DNA of 32,021 nt, from positions 300,001-332,021 of the forward strand of contig CAJNDS010002489.1 in assembly GCA_905221605.1 (NCBI GenBank), read 5' to 3'. This document shows, piece by piece, positions 7,660 through 16,015 of the stretch (position 1 is its first letter; each line of letters begins with the position of its first letter). The stretch comes from Symbiodinium natans. Its lineage: Eukaryota > Sar > Dinophyceae > Suessiales > Symbiodiniaceae. Position numbers and translations under genes: made by a program. Below the pieces are notes generated by a model. That model saw nothing but the letters and a program-made list of their open reading frames with translations. It was not told the DNA's origin and did not search any database.

Positions 7660-8165
7660 ACATTCAGGCATTCCTGCCATCAGTGTCAGTGCTACCACTC
7701 TGGTTGCGGCCATGGAGGAACATAAACTATATCCCCCTTGGGAATTACTTTTTGTTCATATAAAACCCAAGAGGATATTAAAAATATTATTTGCATTAAG
7801 ATTCTAAGGGGAGTATAGCACAAGGGACGATTTGAACTCCAACGCTCATGCATTTTGCTCCCTGCAGCTCAGTGCTACGTACATGGACGGCTTTTCCCGG
7901 AGCTCCCTATCATGTGGGCTGGCCCCCTTATTTGAGCAACTAAACTTTGAACATCCCGTTTAGGGTTTTGGGGTTTTGGGGTTTAGGGTAGAACCCACCC
8001 TAGTATACCCCCCGCCCCCCCTAATACTAGAATCCATATTCATGTTATAGGAATTTATGGGATCCCCCCAAACAAGTGTACCCATGATTGGGACACACCA
8101 TCTATATAGGGTTCAGGCACAGAGGGTTTCTGGGCTAAGTTGCAAGTCTCCAAAGCTGAAGAGGG
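7660..8165. other. Spacer
   Basis: Contains a short GTTTTGGGGTTTTGGGG variant (7968-7989), poly-C stretches near 8009-8022 and the tRNA-like relic listed separately. No gene is recognised. Confidence 0.5.
7816..7877 (-). pseudogene. tRNA-like relic (very tentative)
   Basis: Read on the minus strand, TAGCAC at one end pairs with GTGCTA at the other. Just inside the 3' end is GGAGTTCAAATCGTCCC, which resembles a T-arm with its TTCAAAT loop. The segment is only 62 nt, about 10 short of a normal tRNA, and no convincing D-arm or anticodon arm is visible. It could be a decayed tRNA or tRNA-derived SINE, or chance. Confidence 0.15.
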
Positions 8166-8275
8166 AAACCCTAAACCCTAAACCCTAAACCCTAATCCCT
8201 AAACCCTAAACCCTAAACCCTAAACCCTGAACCCTAAACCCTAACCCTAAACCCTAAACCCTCAACCCTAAAGTT
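8166..8275 (-). repeat. Telomere-like tract (CCCTAAA)n
   Basis: About 15 heptamers, with CCCTGAA, CCCTAAT and CCCTCAA variants. Confidence 0.92.
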
Positions 8276-8342
8276 CAGGATTGCAGGCTCCGTACTTCGG
8301 ACGCGTTTGGCGTTGCTAGACGTAGGTTAAACATGAACCCGA

Positions 8343-8391
8343 CAAACCCTAGGGTTTAGGGTTTAGGGTTGAGGGTTTAGGGTTTAGGGGG
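8343..8391. repeat. Telomere-like tract with back-to-back inversion
   Basis: AAACCCTAGGGTTTAGGG: one C-strand unit turns directly into a run of G-strand units. This is the opposite polarity to the junction at 7616. Confidence 0.85.
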
Positions 8392-8505
8392 GCTTAACTT
8401 AAGGTCTTACGCAAAAAACTCAACCACCGAAACTCTTAATCCCAGATATCGTAACCCCAAGTCATAAAGCCTAGATTGAACTCCCTCCCTTGAAGCCTGA
8501 GCCGT

Positions 8506-8611
8506 ACTTGACGCTTCATGGGTAGCTAGGGTTAATAAGTTAATAAGTGCCCCGAACTAGGTTATACCCAGATATAGTTACAGTTGCGCTACTTATAACC
8601 CCACTTTTAAC
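8506..8611. mobile_element. Family 1-like element, subfamily with CACTTTTA end
   Basis: The left end ACTTGACGCTTCATGGGTAG is clearly family 1. The right part CTACTTATAACCCCACTTTTA matches the copy at 9151-9229 instead of the usual CCTCCAAGT end, so two copies share an alternative right end. A CCCTAAA tract begins 6 bp later. Confidence 0.45.
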
Positions 8612-8616
8612 TAGAG

Positions 8617-8754
8617 GCTAAACCCTAAACCCTAAACCCTAAACCCTAAACCCTAAACCCTAAACCCTAAACCCTAAACCCTAGGCCCTAAGCCCTAAAC
8701 CCTAAACCCTAAACCCTAAACCCTAAACCCTAAACCCTAAACCCTAAACCCAAA
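8617..8754 (-). repeat. Long telomere-like tract (CCCTAAA)n
   Basis: About 19 heptamers, near perfect except for CTAGGCCCTAAGC in the middle. Confidence 0.95.
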
Positions 8755-8856
8755 CAGAAGGCACCCTCTTGTCAGGTAGCATTCACGCTGTCCTCGAGCC
8801 CATCGAGGAAAGCTTGTGCCTGCCGTGGATTCAGTCCGGGGTCTGGGTCGCATACG

Positions 8857-8885
8857 TTTAGGGTTTAGGGTTTAGGGTTTAGGGC
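8857..8885 (+). repeat. Telomere-like tract (TTTAGGG)4
   Basis: Four heptamers on the G-rich strand. Confidence 0.9.
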
Positions 8886-9089
8886 TTGGGGTGTTTCCTC
8901 ATATTGTAGGCAGAACCCCTAGAAGAAATAAATTAAACACACCCAAACAGCTGTAAAACAAAGAAAAATATCCTTTAAATGGGCTAAACGCCCTAAATCC
9001 CCGTAAGCTTCAAGACATTCGAAATCTGTACGGTAGCATCGAAGCTCTCATTCCCAATGCCAAAGCTATGCAGATAGGCTAGAACCCCT

Positions 9090-9109
9090 CCCCCCCCCCC
9101 CCCCCCCCC
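9090..9109. repeat. Poly-C tract
   Basis: About 20 C followed by ACCCC and AAATAGTAGG. It precedes a family 1-like element. Confidence 0.95.
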
Positions 9110-9150
9110 ACCCCAAATAGTAGGTGAAGTAGAGCCCCAAGTAAACCCCT

Positions 9151-9229
9151 ACTTGAAGGTTCATGGGGAACTATAAGTAGAGTTATTAACCAGCTATATA
9201 GTTGCCCTACTTATAACCCGCACTTTTAC
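9151..9229. mobile_element. Family 1-like element, subfamily with CACTTTTA end
   Basis: The left end ACTTGAAGGTTCATGGGGAA is family 1. The right part CTACTTATAACCCGCACTTTTA is nearly identical to the element at 8506-8611. A poly-C/poly-A junction follows immediately. Confidence 0.5.
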
Positions 9230-9260
<31 letters not shown>

Positions 9261-9263
9261 AAA
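9230..9263. repeat. Poly-C to poly-A junction
   Basis: About 21 C followed directly by about 13 A. The same arrangement occurs at 2463-2492 and, less regular, at 31733-31749. Confidence 0.95.
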
Positions 9264-9660
9264 GAAACAAAAACTCTTCTTTTTGTCCCCTCAAGCCACT
9301 CTGCAGATGCAAGCCTCTCCCGAACCTCCCAAATCTTCGAACTACGCCTGAAGAGAGTTTGGGGTTTTAGGATTTTAGGGTTTAGGGCTACTGTCGACCA
9401 TTGTAGCTGCACAACGCGCCTCTGCTGCCATTCGCCAGCCCTGGCCAGTTCATTCTGAAGGACGCATTAACCCTAAACCCTAAGCAGGGCAGTGTCTAAG
9501 TGCAACTTGTAAGGGTTACCTCCCGGGCTCCTTCCGAAAGCAGTGAAACTACATTACGAAACCCGGCAGACAGCTCCAGAAGGGTTTAGGGTTCAGGTCC
9601 CAGGCTGGTGCCATGTCAAGCTTCGAAGAGCCCTCTAGCCTACAGCTGCTGAGAACTCTC

Positions 9661-9700
9661 CTTGAAGGTTCATGGGCCCTTATGAATAGGGTTCTGAGTA
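9661..9700 (+). mobile_element. Family 1 MITE, solitary arm
   Basis: CTTGAAGGTTCATGGGCCCT and a following AATAGGGTTC match the left arm. A CCCTAAA tract begins about 5 bp after the fragment, and no right arm is seen. Confidence 0.45.
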
Positions 9701-9810
9701 GGAAGCCCTAAACCCTAAACCCTAAAACCTTTTGCAGCCTTGGCTCCGTGACCCTAAAACCCCCTTTTTTGAAGCGTGGACTGAGGTCGGCGCCAGCACA
9801 CTGACTTTAG

Positions 9811-10031
9811 AACCCTAAAATCCCTAAAATCCTTAAAACCCTAAAACCCCTTAAGCTACCCCAAAAACATACCCTAAAACCCCTAGAGCCCTAAAACCCT
9901 ACAACCCTAAAACACTTGAACCCTTATAAACACTTAAACCCTTATAAACCCTTATAAACCCTTACAGACCCTTATAAACCCTTAAGCCCTTATAAACCCT
10001 TAAACCCTAAACCCTTAAACCCTTAAACCCC
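9811..10031 (-). repeat. Degenerate C-strand repeat grading into a 10-mer ACCCTTATAA
   Basis: Starts as CCCTAAAA octamers (9811-9912), becomes an ACCCTTATAA decamer repeated about six times with small changes (9917-10000), and ends as CCCTTAAA octamers. The unit length changes progressively from 8 to 10 to 8. Confidence 0.85.
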
Positions 10032-10131
10032 CTAAGGCTTGCCTCCGCTTGGCCCTCGCCAATCGCCACCAGGAGGTCGTTCTGCGCTTTGGCTCGGATG
10101 AAGTCCTCGGACCGGGAACAAGGAAGGTCTG

Positions 10132-10205
10132 AGGTTTAGGGTTTAGGGTCGGTTTAAGGGTTTATAAGGGCTTAAGGGTTTAGGCTTAAGGGTTTAGGGT
10201 TTAGG
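10132..10205 (+). repeat. G-strand counterpart of the ACCCTTATAA variant
   Basis: Contains TTTAGGG, GGTTTAAGGG and GGTTTATAAGGG units. These are the reverse complement of the variant units 100 bp upstream, so the two blocks face each other. Confidence 0.8.
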
Positions 10206-10585
10206 ATGGCCTGTAGAGCCGTTTGAAACCATGTTCCTGCATGAGGGGCTTCTGAGGTTTAGGGTGTAGGGCTTAGGGTTTCTGACCTGGGAGTTTCTTG
10301 GGGCGGCGCTTAAGACCCTCTGAAAATAAGATGATCCTCTTCAACCCAATAAGGGAAAACATAACACATCCTAAGGGCCTGCCTAGGGAAGGGGTCTCAA
10401 ATCGAAGGTTCAACCTAGGGCGGGGTTTAACGCAGGGCTTTCGGAACTTTCCTGTGAGGAAAGAGGAAAATTTGGGCTTAGGGTTTGGGGTTTAGGGCCC
10501 TCTAGTACGGATCTATCCAAATGGACATAGTTTAGGGTTTAGGCTTTAAGGTTTAGGGTTTAGGGTTCGTTGCCACATGGGATGA
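10206..10585. other. Spacer with single heptamers
   Basis: Short TTTAGGG-like tracts at 10255-10281, 10478-10497 and 10528-10567. A 65-codon plus frame (10298-10495) ends in heptamer-encoded residues and is not accepted as a gene. Confidence 0.5.
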
Positions 10586-10768
10586 ACCGACATAGCCATA
10601 CAATGCAGCATCAAGGCAAGCGCGCCCTCAAAGAAAGAGGTTGCTACATGTGTCCCCACGAGCAATGAGCTGCTTCTGCAGATCAACAAGATAATCTAGG
10701 AAACCGGAGCAGAGGCCTACGCCATGCAAAAGAAGCGCGAACCCTCAACATTCTGTAATTATGAGTGA
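10586..10768 (+). pseudogene. Exon-like patch with one in-frame TAG
   Basis: The plus strand is open for 37 codons, is broken by TAG at 10697-10699, and continues in the same frame for 22 more codons to TGA. The peptide on each side of the stop has ordinary soluble-protein composition (TSNELLLQINKII before, ETGAEAYAMQKKREPSTF after). It could be a decayed exon, or two chance frames. AG precedes G at the stop codon, which might also be a splice acceptor. No family is recognised. Confidence 0.15.
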
Positions 10769-10805
10769 ATGAGTGCCTGTGCTCTTGTACATCCGCGGTT
10801 TAGGT

Positions 10806-10852
10806 TTCAGAGAATTAGGGTTTAGGGTTTTAGGGATTAGGGTTACAGTGGG
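10806..10852 (+). repeat. Short degenerate TTTAGGG tract
   Basis: TTTAGGG with TTTTAGGG and ATTAGGG variants. Confidence 0.75.
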
Positions 10853-11079
10853 CCGTCGCGAGGCCCAAGCCCCTTAACTCGGAACGCTTAGGACTTATGG
10901 GGTTTAGGGTTTTGCTACAGGCCTGGCAGCCTCACCATACTGCAAGGATTAGGGGGTTTAGGGCCCCAAATCTCCCCCAAATGATTTCGTCTGCGGTGCA
11001 GTTCGAATTTGCTCGATCCTCAGGCACAATGGGTCTTGCAAGGAGCTCCAGGTTTCGACCATAGTCAGCATCACAATAA

Positions 11080-11225
11080 ATAGTACGCGTGTATATGTAT
11101 ATGGATATATACATATGTATATAGATATATGTACGTATATATATATATATATGCATATGTGTGTGCCTACACACATACATAATATGTATATATATATATA
11201 TGTGTATATATATATATATCATGTG
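11080..11225. repeat. AT-rich island, (TA)n and TATG microsatellite
   Basis: Alternating TA runs with GTATATGTATA units. It abruptly replaces mixed DNA and yields tyrosine/isoleucine peptides in all frames. Confidence 0.9.
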
Positions 11226-11939
11226 TGTGTGAATGTGCCTATTTATCTTTATTTCAGGAAAAGTTTGAGGGTGTCTCTTGCTGTCTGTTCATGAACAGAA
11301 CGTCAAAACTCTGGCACCGCACAGAGAAGGGCGATGTTGAGGGTGGACAAACATGACGCTTCGCACAGCCTGAATCCTAAACCCTTGGCCTTAGCCCTTA
11401 CCACCTTTGCAACAAAGGCAAGACCCGGCAAAAACAAACTCTGCAAGGAAACCGTCTCGTATGGTTTCAATCTGTAGCACTGTAGTAGCAATCTTGAAGA
11501 AACTCCTATGTAATCCCAAAGAGCTCGTGATCATTGCCTAGTGCGAAGTGCCCTCACCTACCACGGGAGATGCGAATCTCATCACCAAAACCCTGAAGGT
11601 TTAGAGTTACTTTGGCAGCACACCACATTGCTAGCCATGCCCATTCCATGGCCTGAGGTTGCCCTGCATTTCTGCCGTATTCACCTGAGATGTGTCAGCA
11701 CAGCGACACCCACATTAATCTTGACCCTGAACCCCTAAACCCTGCACCAGAAACTCTAAATCCTCCGCAGGCTCTTGCATTGTAAGGATCTCACAACCTT
11801 TTCAAAGCGATCCAGACCGCGTGTCGCCGCATGGGGCTTTAAGTTTCAAGCGTATTCGGCTTCAAGCTTCAACTAATGGCCAAAAAACCGCCTTTCACAT
11901 CATGTACAGAGTGTGGGCCTTCAAGGCTCAGAAATGCCT
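11226..11939. other. Spacer, no accepted gene
   Basis: Includes a perfect 14-bp palindrome CTGTTCATGAACAG (11285-11298). Open frames near 11303-11491 (minus) and 11541-11738 (plus) show no domain that I recognise. Confidence 0.45.
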
Positions 11940-11969
11940 CCTAAACCCTAAACCCTAAACCCTAAACCC
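11940..11969 (-). repeat. Telomere-like tract (CCCTAAA)4
   Basis: Four clean heptamers ending in CCCGGGCC. Confidence 0.9.
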
Positions 11970-12302
11970 GGGCCTCTTCAACCTGTGTATCTGTGATGAG
12001 CTGGCCTGCAGGCCACTAGCTGCAAACTGCCAGGAACTGCCCCAACTCAATGTCGCAACCCACACAAACACATGGGCCGTGAGCCTTTCCCTCTTCAAAA
12101 CTTTTCTCGCGCCCCACTGGCCGTGCAGGGTCAGCTACTAGCCACGCGCGCTGGCTCTCAGAACCAAGCTAAACAGCCAGCCGCTCGAAAACATATCTGT
12201 GCTTGACATGGCACCTGACTGTACTTTAGGGGACCTGTATAGATTCCTGCCTGCTCCACAAAGGGAAAGTAGCATCCGCTACTATAGTATCCATCACGTC
12301 AG

Positions 12303-12419
12303 GCTCTCGAGTTCCTGGATACACACCACGGCCTGCTGCTGATCTGCGAGGTCAACAGGACCGACAGGTATGAAAGTGCCTACACGGCGTTCAGGTGGAG
12401 AGTTGAGGTCGAAGCGTGA
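12303..12419 (+). CDS. Candidate 3' exon, function unknown
   Basis: Plus-strand frame after a possible acceptor (CACGTCAG then G, 12295-12302), running 38 codons to TGA (12417-12419). It contains HHGLLLICEVNRTDRYESAY. About three quarters of codons end in G or C, higher than in most other frames here. An upstream in-frame TAG at 12282 means it cannot extend as one exon. It faces the minus-strand patch at 12508-12609, with 88 bp between the stops. The antisense frame (12294-12476) is also open and less GC3-biased. No domain is recognised. Confidence 0.25.
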   Translation, partial: ALEFLDTHHGLLLICEVNRTDRYESAYTAFRWRVEVEA

Positions 12420-12507
12420 ATCAGGACGACAACGACATGACCATGGAGTAAGTACCTCCTCCACTTGACCGCCCATCTACACACAAGCCGGCGCCACCGC
12501 CCACTAC

Positions 12508-12609
12508 TCAGTCTTTCTTGACGTCCTCGCCCTTGAAAAGGAGCTTCTTAATTTCCTGGGTCCAGCCGAAGGGCCGTGAGCTGGGCAGGTTTAGTTGCAC
12601 GAGGGGTGC
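12508..12609 (-). CDS. Candidate last exon, function unknown
   Basis: The minus strand encodes 33 residues to TGA (12508-12510), starting just after GGCTAG (12610-12615 on the complement), a possible splice acceptor. The peptide ends FGWTQEIKKLLFKGEDVKKD, a lysine-rich hydrophilic C-terminus. About 25 of 33 codons end in G or C. Upstream on the same strand are the 180-codon frame (12629-13171) and another exon-like patch (13746-13835), which could belong to the same gene. No family is recognised. Confidence 0.28.
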   Translation of the reverse strand, partial: APLVQLNLPSSRPFGWTQEIKKLLFKGEDVKKD

Positions 12610-12628
12610 CTAGCCTCTACACCAAGTC

Positions 12629-13171
12629 TCATTCCTCCCTCATGAGCCGACAAAATCTGTAGTCTTGATCAGTTGCTGGCCACGACACGCTTGAAGTAGA
12701 GGGTTTCGGGTTTTGGGCACAGGGAGGCCCCCCTTCCGAACAGCCAGCTGTTTTAGGAAATCCGAGATTGCGCACATGGACCAGACCTGAACTTGCCAGG
12801 GAGACTAACTTCACCTGTTTAAGGGGACTTGATGGTGCCAAGTCTTCTGAGGCTGGGGTACACCCTTGAAAATTCGGTGCCGGGAGGCTGTTTGGGACTG
12901 ATTCTGTCGGACTCACTACGGCAAAGCTCCTGAAGTACGCACCGTCAGGACAGTGCTCGACCCTAAAATCGAAAGTTGAAGGGTTCCCTACCCATAAAGG
13001 GGGAGGATTTCGCAACGAGATTGCAAGTCCTCGAAGCCCCGAACCCTTCGCTTCGAGGGCTTGGCAAGCCATGGCTCCCGCAGCCAGGGTAACAGTATCC
13101 TGGCGAGCTTTGTCCCAAAAAAAATGTTTAGGGCTTCGGAGCTGTTTTTTAGGGTTTTTTTGCCCAGCCAT
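12629..13171 (-). CDS. Longest non-repeat open frame, 180 codons, unknown
   Basis: Minus-strand frame from ATG to TGA. The stretch DTVTLAAGAMACQALEAKGS near residues 25-45 looks protein-like. The rest is proline/serine-rich without a recognised domain, signal peptide or membrane segment. At this size a single-exon gene or a frame crossing an intron is possible. GC3 is unremarkable, which argues against the whole frame being coding. Neighbouring minus-strand exon-like patches lie at 12508-12609 and 13746-13835. Confidence 0.2.
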   Translation of the reverse strand: MAGQKNPKKQLRSPKHFFWDKARQDTVTLAAGAMACQALEAKGSGLRGLAISLRNPPPLWVGNPSTFDFRVEHCPDGAYFRSFAVVSPTESVPNSLPAPNFQGCTPASEDLAPSSPLKQVKLVSLASSGLVHVRNLGFPKTAGCSEGGPPCAQNPKPSTSSVSWPATDQDYRFCRLMREE

Positions 13172-13745
13172 CCAACTAGTTTTTGGAGTTTAGAGCTTGG
13201 GGTTTAGGGGGCTGTTTAGGATTTAGATCCCCTGGAGCACATCATGTTGAGATGCTGGGAGATGCCCGTGACCAAGAGGGTTTGGGGTTTAGGGTTCATC
13301 CAACTTGATGCCCGTGGCCAAGAGGCCTGAACCCCCCCCCTCCTCCTCCCCTTTTTCCCCTGCAAAGCCCTGGGTCGGGAGCTTCGGGCCGACTGAGAGG
13401 GGGGGGGTTTGGGGTTTTGGGGCTGAGGGTGTAGAGTAGAGCTCCTTCCCACCCACCAGTAGATGAACAGCGCGCTGGGCAAAGGAAGAGTGAGCATCGC
13501 CTCGGAAACTGCAGGGGTTCGGGCCTGTTGCTTGTGACTGGCTTAGGGCTTCTAGGGCTTAGGGTGTTTTTGCCACCTGCAGAACAGCCGCACTTGCAGG
13601 GTAACAACGTCAGGGTCTTGGGCGTAGGGTTGCACCGGCAAGACCTGCCATGACTTCGGGCTCTTGGGATTCCGGACGGGCTTCGAGGGGCCAAAACCTT
13701 TCACCCTAACAACCTTGCCCGGAAACCCCAAACAGCCCTAAACCT
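13172..13745. other. Spacer, low-complexity
   Basis: Contains a direct repeat of GATGCCCGTG-ACCAAGAGG / GATGCCCGTG-GCCAAGAGG (13261 and 13309), C-rich and G-rich runs (13330-13412) and single heptamers. The proline/glycine-rich minus frame 13296-13694 is not accepted as a gene. Confidence 0.5.
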
Positions 13746-13835
13746 CCAGCGTTCTGCAGGCTGATGTGCCGAGATACCACGGCATAGATAGCGCCTGGAA
13801 AGTCAGCCCATGACGCCTGGGACGAGACCAGCGAC
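13746..13835 (-). CDS. Candidate internal exon, function unknown
   Basis: Minus strand, directly after GGTTTTCAG (a good acceptor with a pyrimidine run). The frame reads about 30 residues including SWADFPGAIYAVVSRHISLQ, with roughly 70 percent of codons ending in G or C. It can continue to a TAG near 13700, but a GGAG/GTTTAG junction at about 13745 is a possible donor. The alternation of hydrophobic and polar residues fits a folded domain. No family is recognised. Confidence 0.27.
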
Positions 13836-13868
13836 CTGAAAACCAAGACGTGGCAGTAGCTTTGGCCG

Positions 13869-13918
13869 TCTTGGAGTTTGGTTTAAGGGTGTAAAGTTTA
13901 GGGATTCACGGGTAGCTG
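13869..13918 (+). mobile_element. Family 1 MITE left arm interrupted by telomere-like sequence
   Basis: CTTGGAG is followed by a degenerate TTTAGGG-type stretch (about 13877-13903) and then TTCACGGGTAGCTG. Removing the stretch restores the usual family 1 left arm order (CTTGGAGGTTCATGGGTAG). No right arm is seen. Confidence 0.4.
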
Positions 13919-13952
13919 TGGAGATTGTTGTTATGTATCCGACATCATGTGA

Positions 13953-14141
13953 AGAACCAGGGCTGCATTCCCTCGTGTTCCTTTCGCTTCCAGTTTAGAC
14001 GCTGAGCTCAATCTGAGCTTCCGAAGACGTCATCGCGATAAGCGAAGGGGGATCCCACCGCGAAGGGAAGAACATTTGTTGGACCACACTACGCCCTACG
14101 TCCTACTGCCATTCTGGAGAGGCTTCAAACATCTGTACTGA
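13953..14141 (+). CDS. Exon-like open frame, function unknown
   Basis: Plus-strand frame of about 62 codons between stops, ending TGA at 14139-14141, only 6 bp before a family 3 MITE. It contains an arginine-rich stretch (SFRRRHRDKRRGIPPRREEH) followed by HTTPYVLLPFWRGFKHLY. A possible acceptor (CGCTTCCAG) lies inside at about 13994. No Met starts the frame. No family is recognised. The arginine cluster could be a chance feature of GC-rich DNA. Confidence 0.17.
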   Translation, partial: RTRAAFPRVPFASSLDAELNLSFRRRHRDKRRGIPPRREEHLLDHTTPYVLLPFWRGFKHLY

Positions 14142-14147
14142 ACATAC

Positions 14148-14235
14148 AAGGATGGGCTATTATACCCTATAATCCCTTAAAAGGCCCTTTAGAGGGTTCA
14201 TAATATGGGGATTTTAAGGCCCAATCGCCCATCTT
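14148..14235 (-). mobile_element. MITE-like element, family 3
   Basis: 88 bp with imperfect inverted ends (AAGGATGGGCTATT...GGGCCTTAAAATCCCC read on opposite strands). Its reverse complement aligns along nearly its full length with the element at 30772-30857, including CTTAAAATCCCCATA and GGCCTTTTAAGGGATTATAG. Non-coding. Confidence 0.75.
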
Positions 14236-14456
14236 GGTAAGCCTGGGCTGGGTCCTTTTAAGCAGCGGACACATGGGCACCGTGGACATACTCAAACCCT
14301 GACTTGCATGCTGACTGCTGCAAGGGCCCGAGACTGGGTCCACCTAGCCTACGGCGAACTCCACACCTGTCCTTGGAGTCCTACAAGCGCCAACACTTCC
14401 AAGTTCGGTTGCGAGCCGATACGGTTGAGGTCAGATCAAAAAGGTTCAAGGTCTCA
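14236..14456. other. Spacer
   Basis: Nothing recognised. Confidence 0.5.
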
Positions 14457-14496
14457 CCCTAAACCCTAAACCCTAAACCCTCAACCCTCAACCCTG
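14457..14496 (-). repeat. Telomere-like tract (CCCTAAA/CCCTCAA)
   Basis: Five heptamers, the last two CCCTCAA variants. Confidence 0.85.
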
Positions 14497-14622
14497 GGTG
14501 CAGCCCAAGAAGCCACCAAATCCCAGGCGACGGAAGGATGCGCACCCCAAAGAAGATGAAAACCAGCAGCGTGCCAGCCACTTGGAAAGGGAGTCCCAGG
14601 CATCCTCGGGGGGCGTCTTATG

Positions 14623-14656
14623 TAGGGTTTAGGGTTTAGGGTTGAGGGTTTAGGGC
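14623..14656 (+). repeat. Telomere-like tract (TTTAGGG) abutting a MITE end
   Basis: Four heptamers with one TTGAGGG. The last GGG is followed by CT and then the ACTTGGAGG terminus of the next element. Confidence 0.85.
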
Positions 14657-14657
14657 T

Positions 14658-14779
14658 ACTTGGAGGTTCATGAGTGGAATATAGGTAGGGTAACGAAAGT
14701 CATGACCTGATTTTGGGTAATTCTAACTTTACTTGTAACTAACTACCTTGTATGAAACGCATAACTACCTATGAACCTC
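14658..14779. mobile_element. MITE-like element, family 1
   Basis: Left end ACTTGGAGGTTCATGAGTGG, right arm AACTACCTATGAACCTCA. The right terminus has lost the CCAAGT. 122 bp. Confidence 0.55.
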
Positions 14780-14968
14780 ATTTTTCAGACGTCGCATGTT
14801 TCAGGGTGGTATGGCAACGGCAGGGAAGGCTAAGCGTGGGCGCGGATGCAGGGTACACTTAAGGAGCTTGAGTATCCAAGCCGCTTCTCACAAGCATCTG
14901 ACCCATCTAACGGCTTAAACTGCTCTCTCAGTCAAGATCACTCTCAAGCAGAAGAACCTACTTAGAGC

Positions 14969-15064
14969 CTACCCAAAGGCTCCTATGTAGTACCTTTTTG
15001 GGGTCGTATACTAGAATCCCCTATACCTGACCCAAAAAGGAACTACGTTGGAGCCTTTGGGTAG
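14969..15064. mobile_element. Long near-perfect inverted repeat (family 5)
   Basis: About 43-bp arms: the left starts CTACCCAAAGGCTCCTATGT and the right ends with its near-exact inverse, ACGTTGGAGCCTTTGGGTAG. The arms continue inward through CCTTTTTGGG. The loop is about 10 bp. The whole 96 bp would fold into a long hairpin. No second copy was noticed in the window. Confidence 0.65.
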
Positions 15065-15813
15065 ATACTGACATTGCATGTGTTGCCAGCCTAAGTCGTC
15101 GTTGTCTTGTCGGTTGCTTAGCCAACTTAGCAACAAACGAAATGGGGGCAACTTCTTGAGCATTAGCTTCCCAATCGTGTTGATCCTTACTTAACGGTGC
15201 TGCGCATGGACACAGCAGACGAGGCTCCATATAAGGGGAGAAAGTAGCCACAAGTCCAGACCACTGGCGTGGAGAGCTCTGCAGCCATGAAGTAGATCAC
15301 GTAGAACTGACCTTAGAGGGTGCTGGCGGAGGCGGTGAACCTCCACTGCTAGAAAGACCGGCTTCTCTTCGCTCCCGCGTGACATCTTTATGACATGTTC
15401 TGCAGGTGTGCACTCTATGTCTCTCTACCCGGGAAATGTTCATCAACAACGAAGTCTGGAGTTCGGAGCGACAGAAAGCGGAGCCACTTCTCCCATCTCC
15501 TGCTCTCGCTGCCGCTCTCGCTGTCTCCGTCCGTCTGATTGTATTGTATTCGACGTTTCTTTTCTTACCTTCTCACATTAAACGACTCCCATAGTGTCAT
15601 TATGTTAGTATGTCGCCCTTTTTGCCCACCCTTGGTGCCCCTTTGCCTGTATTCTTGCACATGCGAAGCTCCTGGTGAAGCTCGCGCACGTTTCCGCAAA
15701 TCGCACTTAGCCGTAGGCAATATGAAGGATCGCTGCCAAAAAGGGGCTTCCCACCACCATAGACTGGGTGCGGCCTCAAGTATCCTGCACGTGAGCAGGG
15801 TATAGCAGGGTTC
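15065..15813. other. Spacer, no accepted gene
   Basis: Several 50-88 codon frames overlap on both strands (15190-15393 and 15390-15815). None has a domain I recognise, and each has a similarly plausible antisense frame. Confidence 0.45.
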
Positions 15814-15899
15814 ATGGTTTAGGGTTTAGGGCGGTTTAGGGGCCCTAAACCCTAAACCCTAAACCCTACACCCTAAACCCTAAACCCAAAACCCTACCC
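15814..15899. repeat. Second head-to-head telomere-like junction
   Basis: TTTAGGG units (15819-15840) meet CCCTAAA units (15842-15895) through GGTTTAGGGGCCCTAAACC, a near-perfect palindrome. Confidence 0.9.
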
Positions 15900-16015
15900 T
15901 AGGGTGAAGCAATCTCATTTGCAGCACGACACCAGCTCTGTAGTGGAAGCTCACAGGCCAAACCAGCAGACAAAGGATGTGGTGTGCCACCATGAGGGCC
16001 TCACCTTCGTTTGGG

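Noticed and set aside
11080-11225. AT-rich island as a replication origin or promoter
   Set aside because: It is a simple TA/TATG microsatellite, with no other supporting element.
13296-13694. 132-codon proline/glycine-rich minus-strand frame as a gene
   Set aside because: The composition follows from C- and G-runs and heptamers. No domain is visible.
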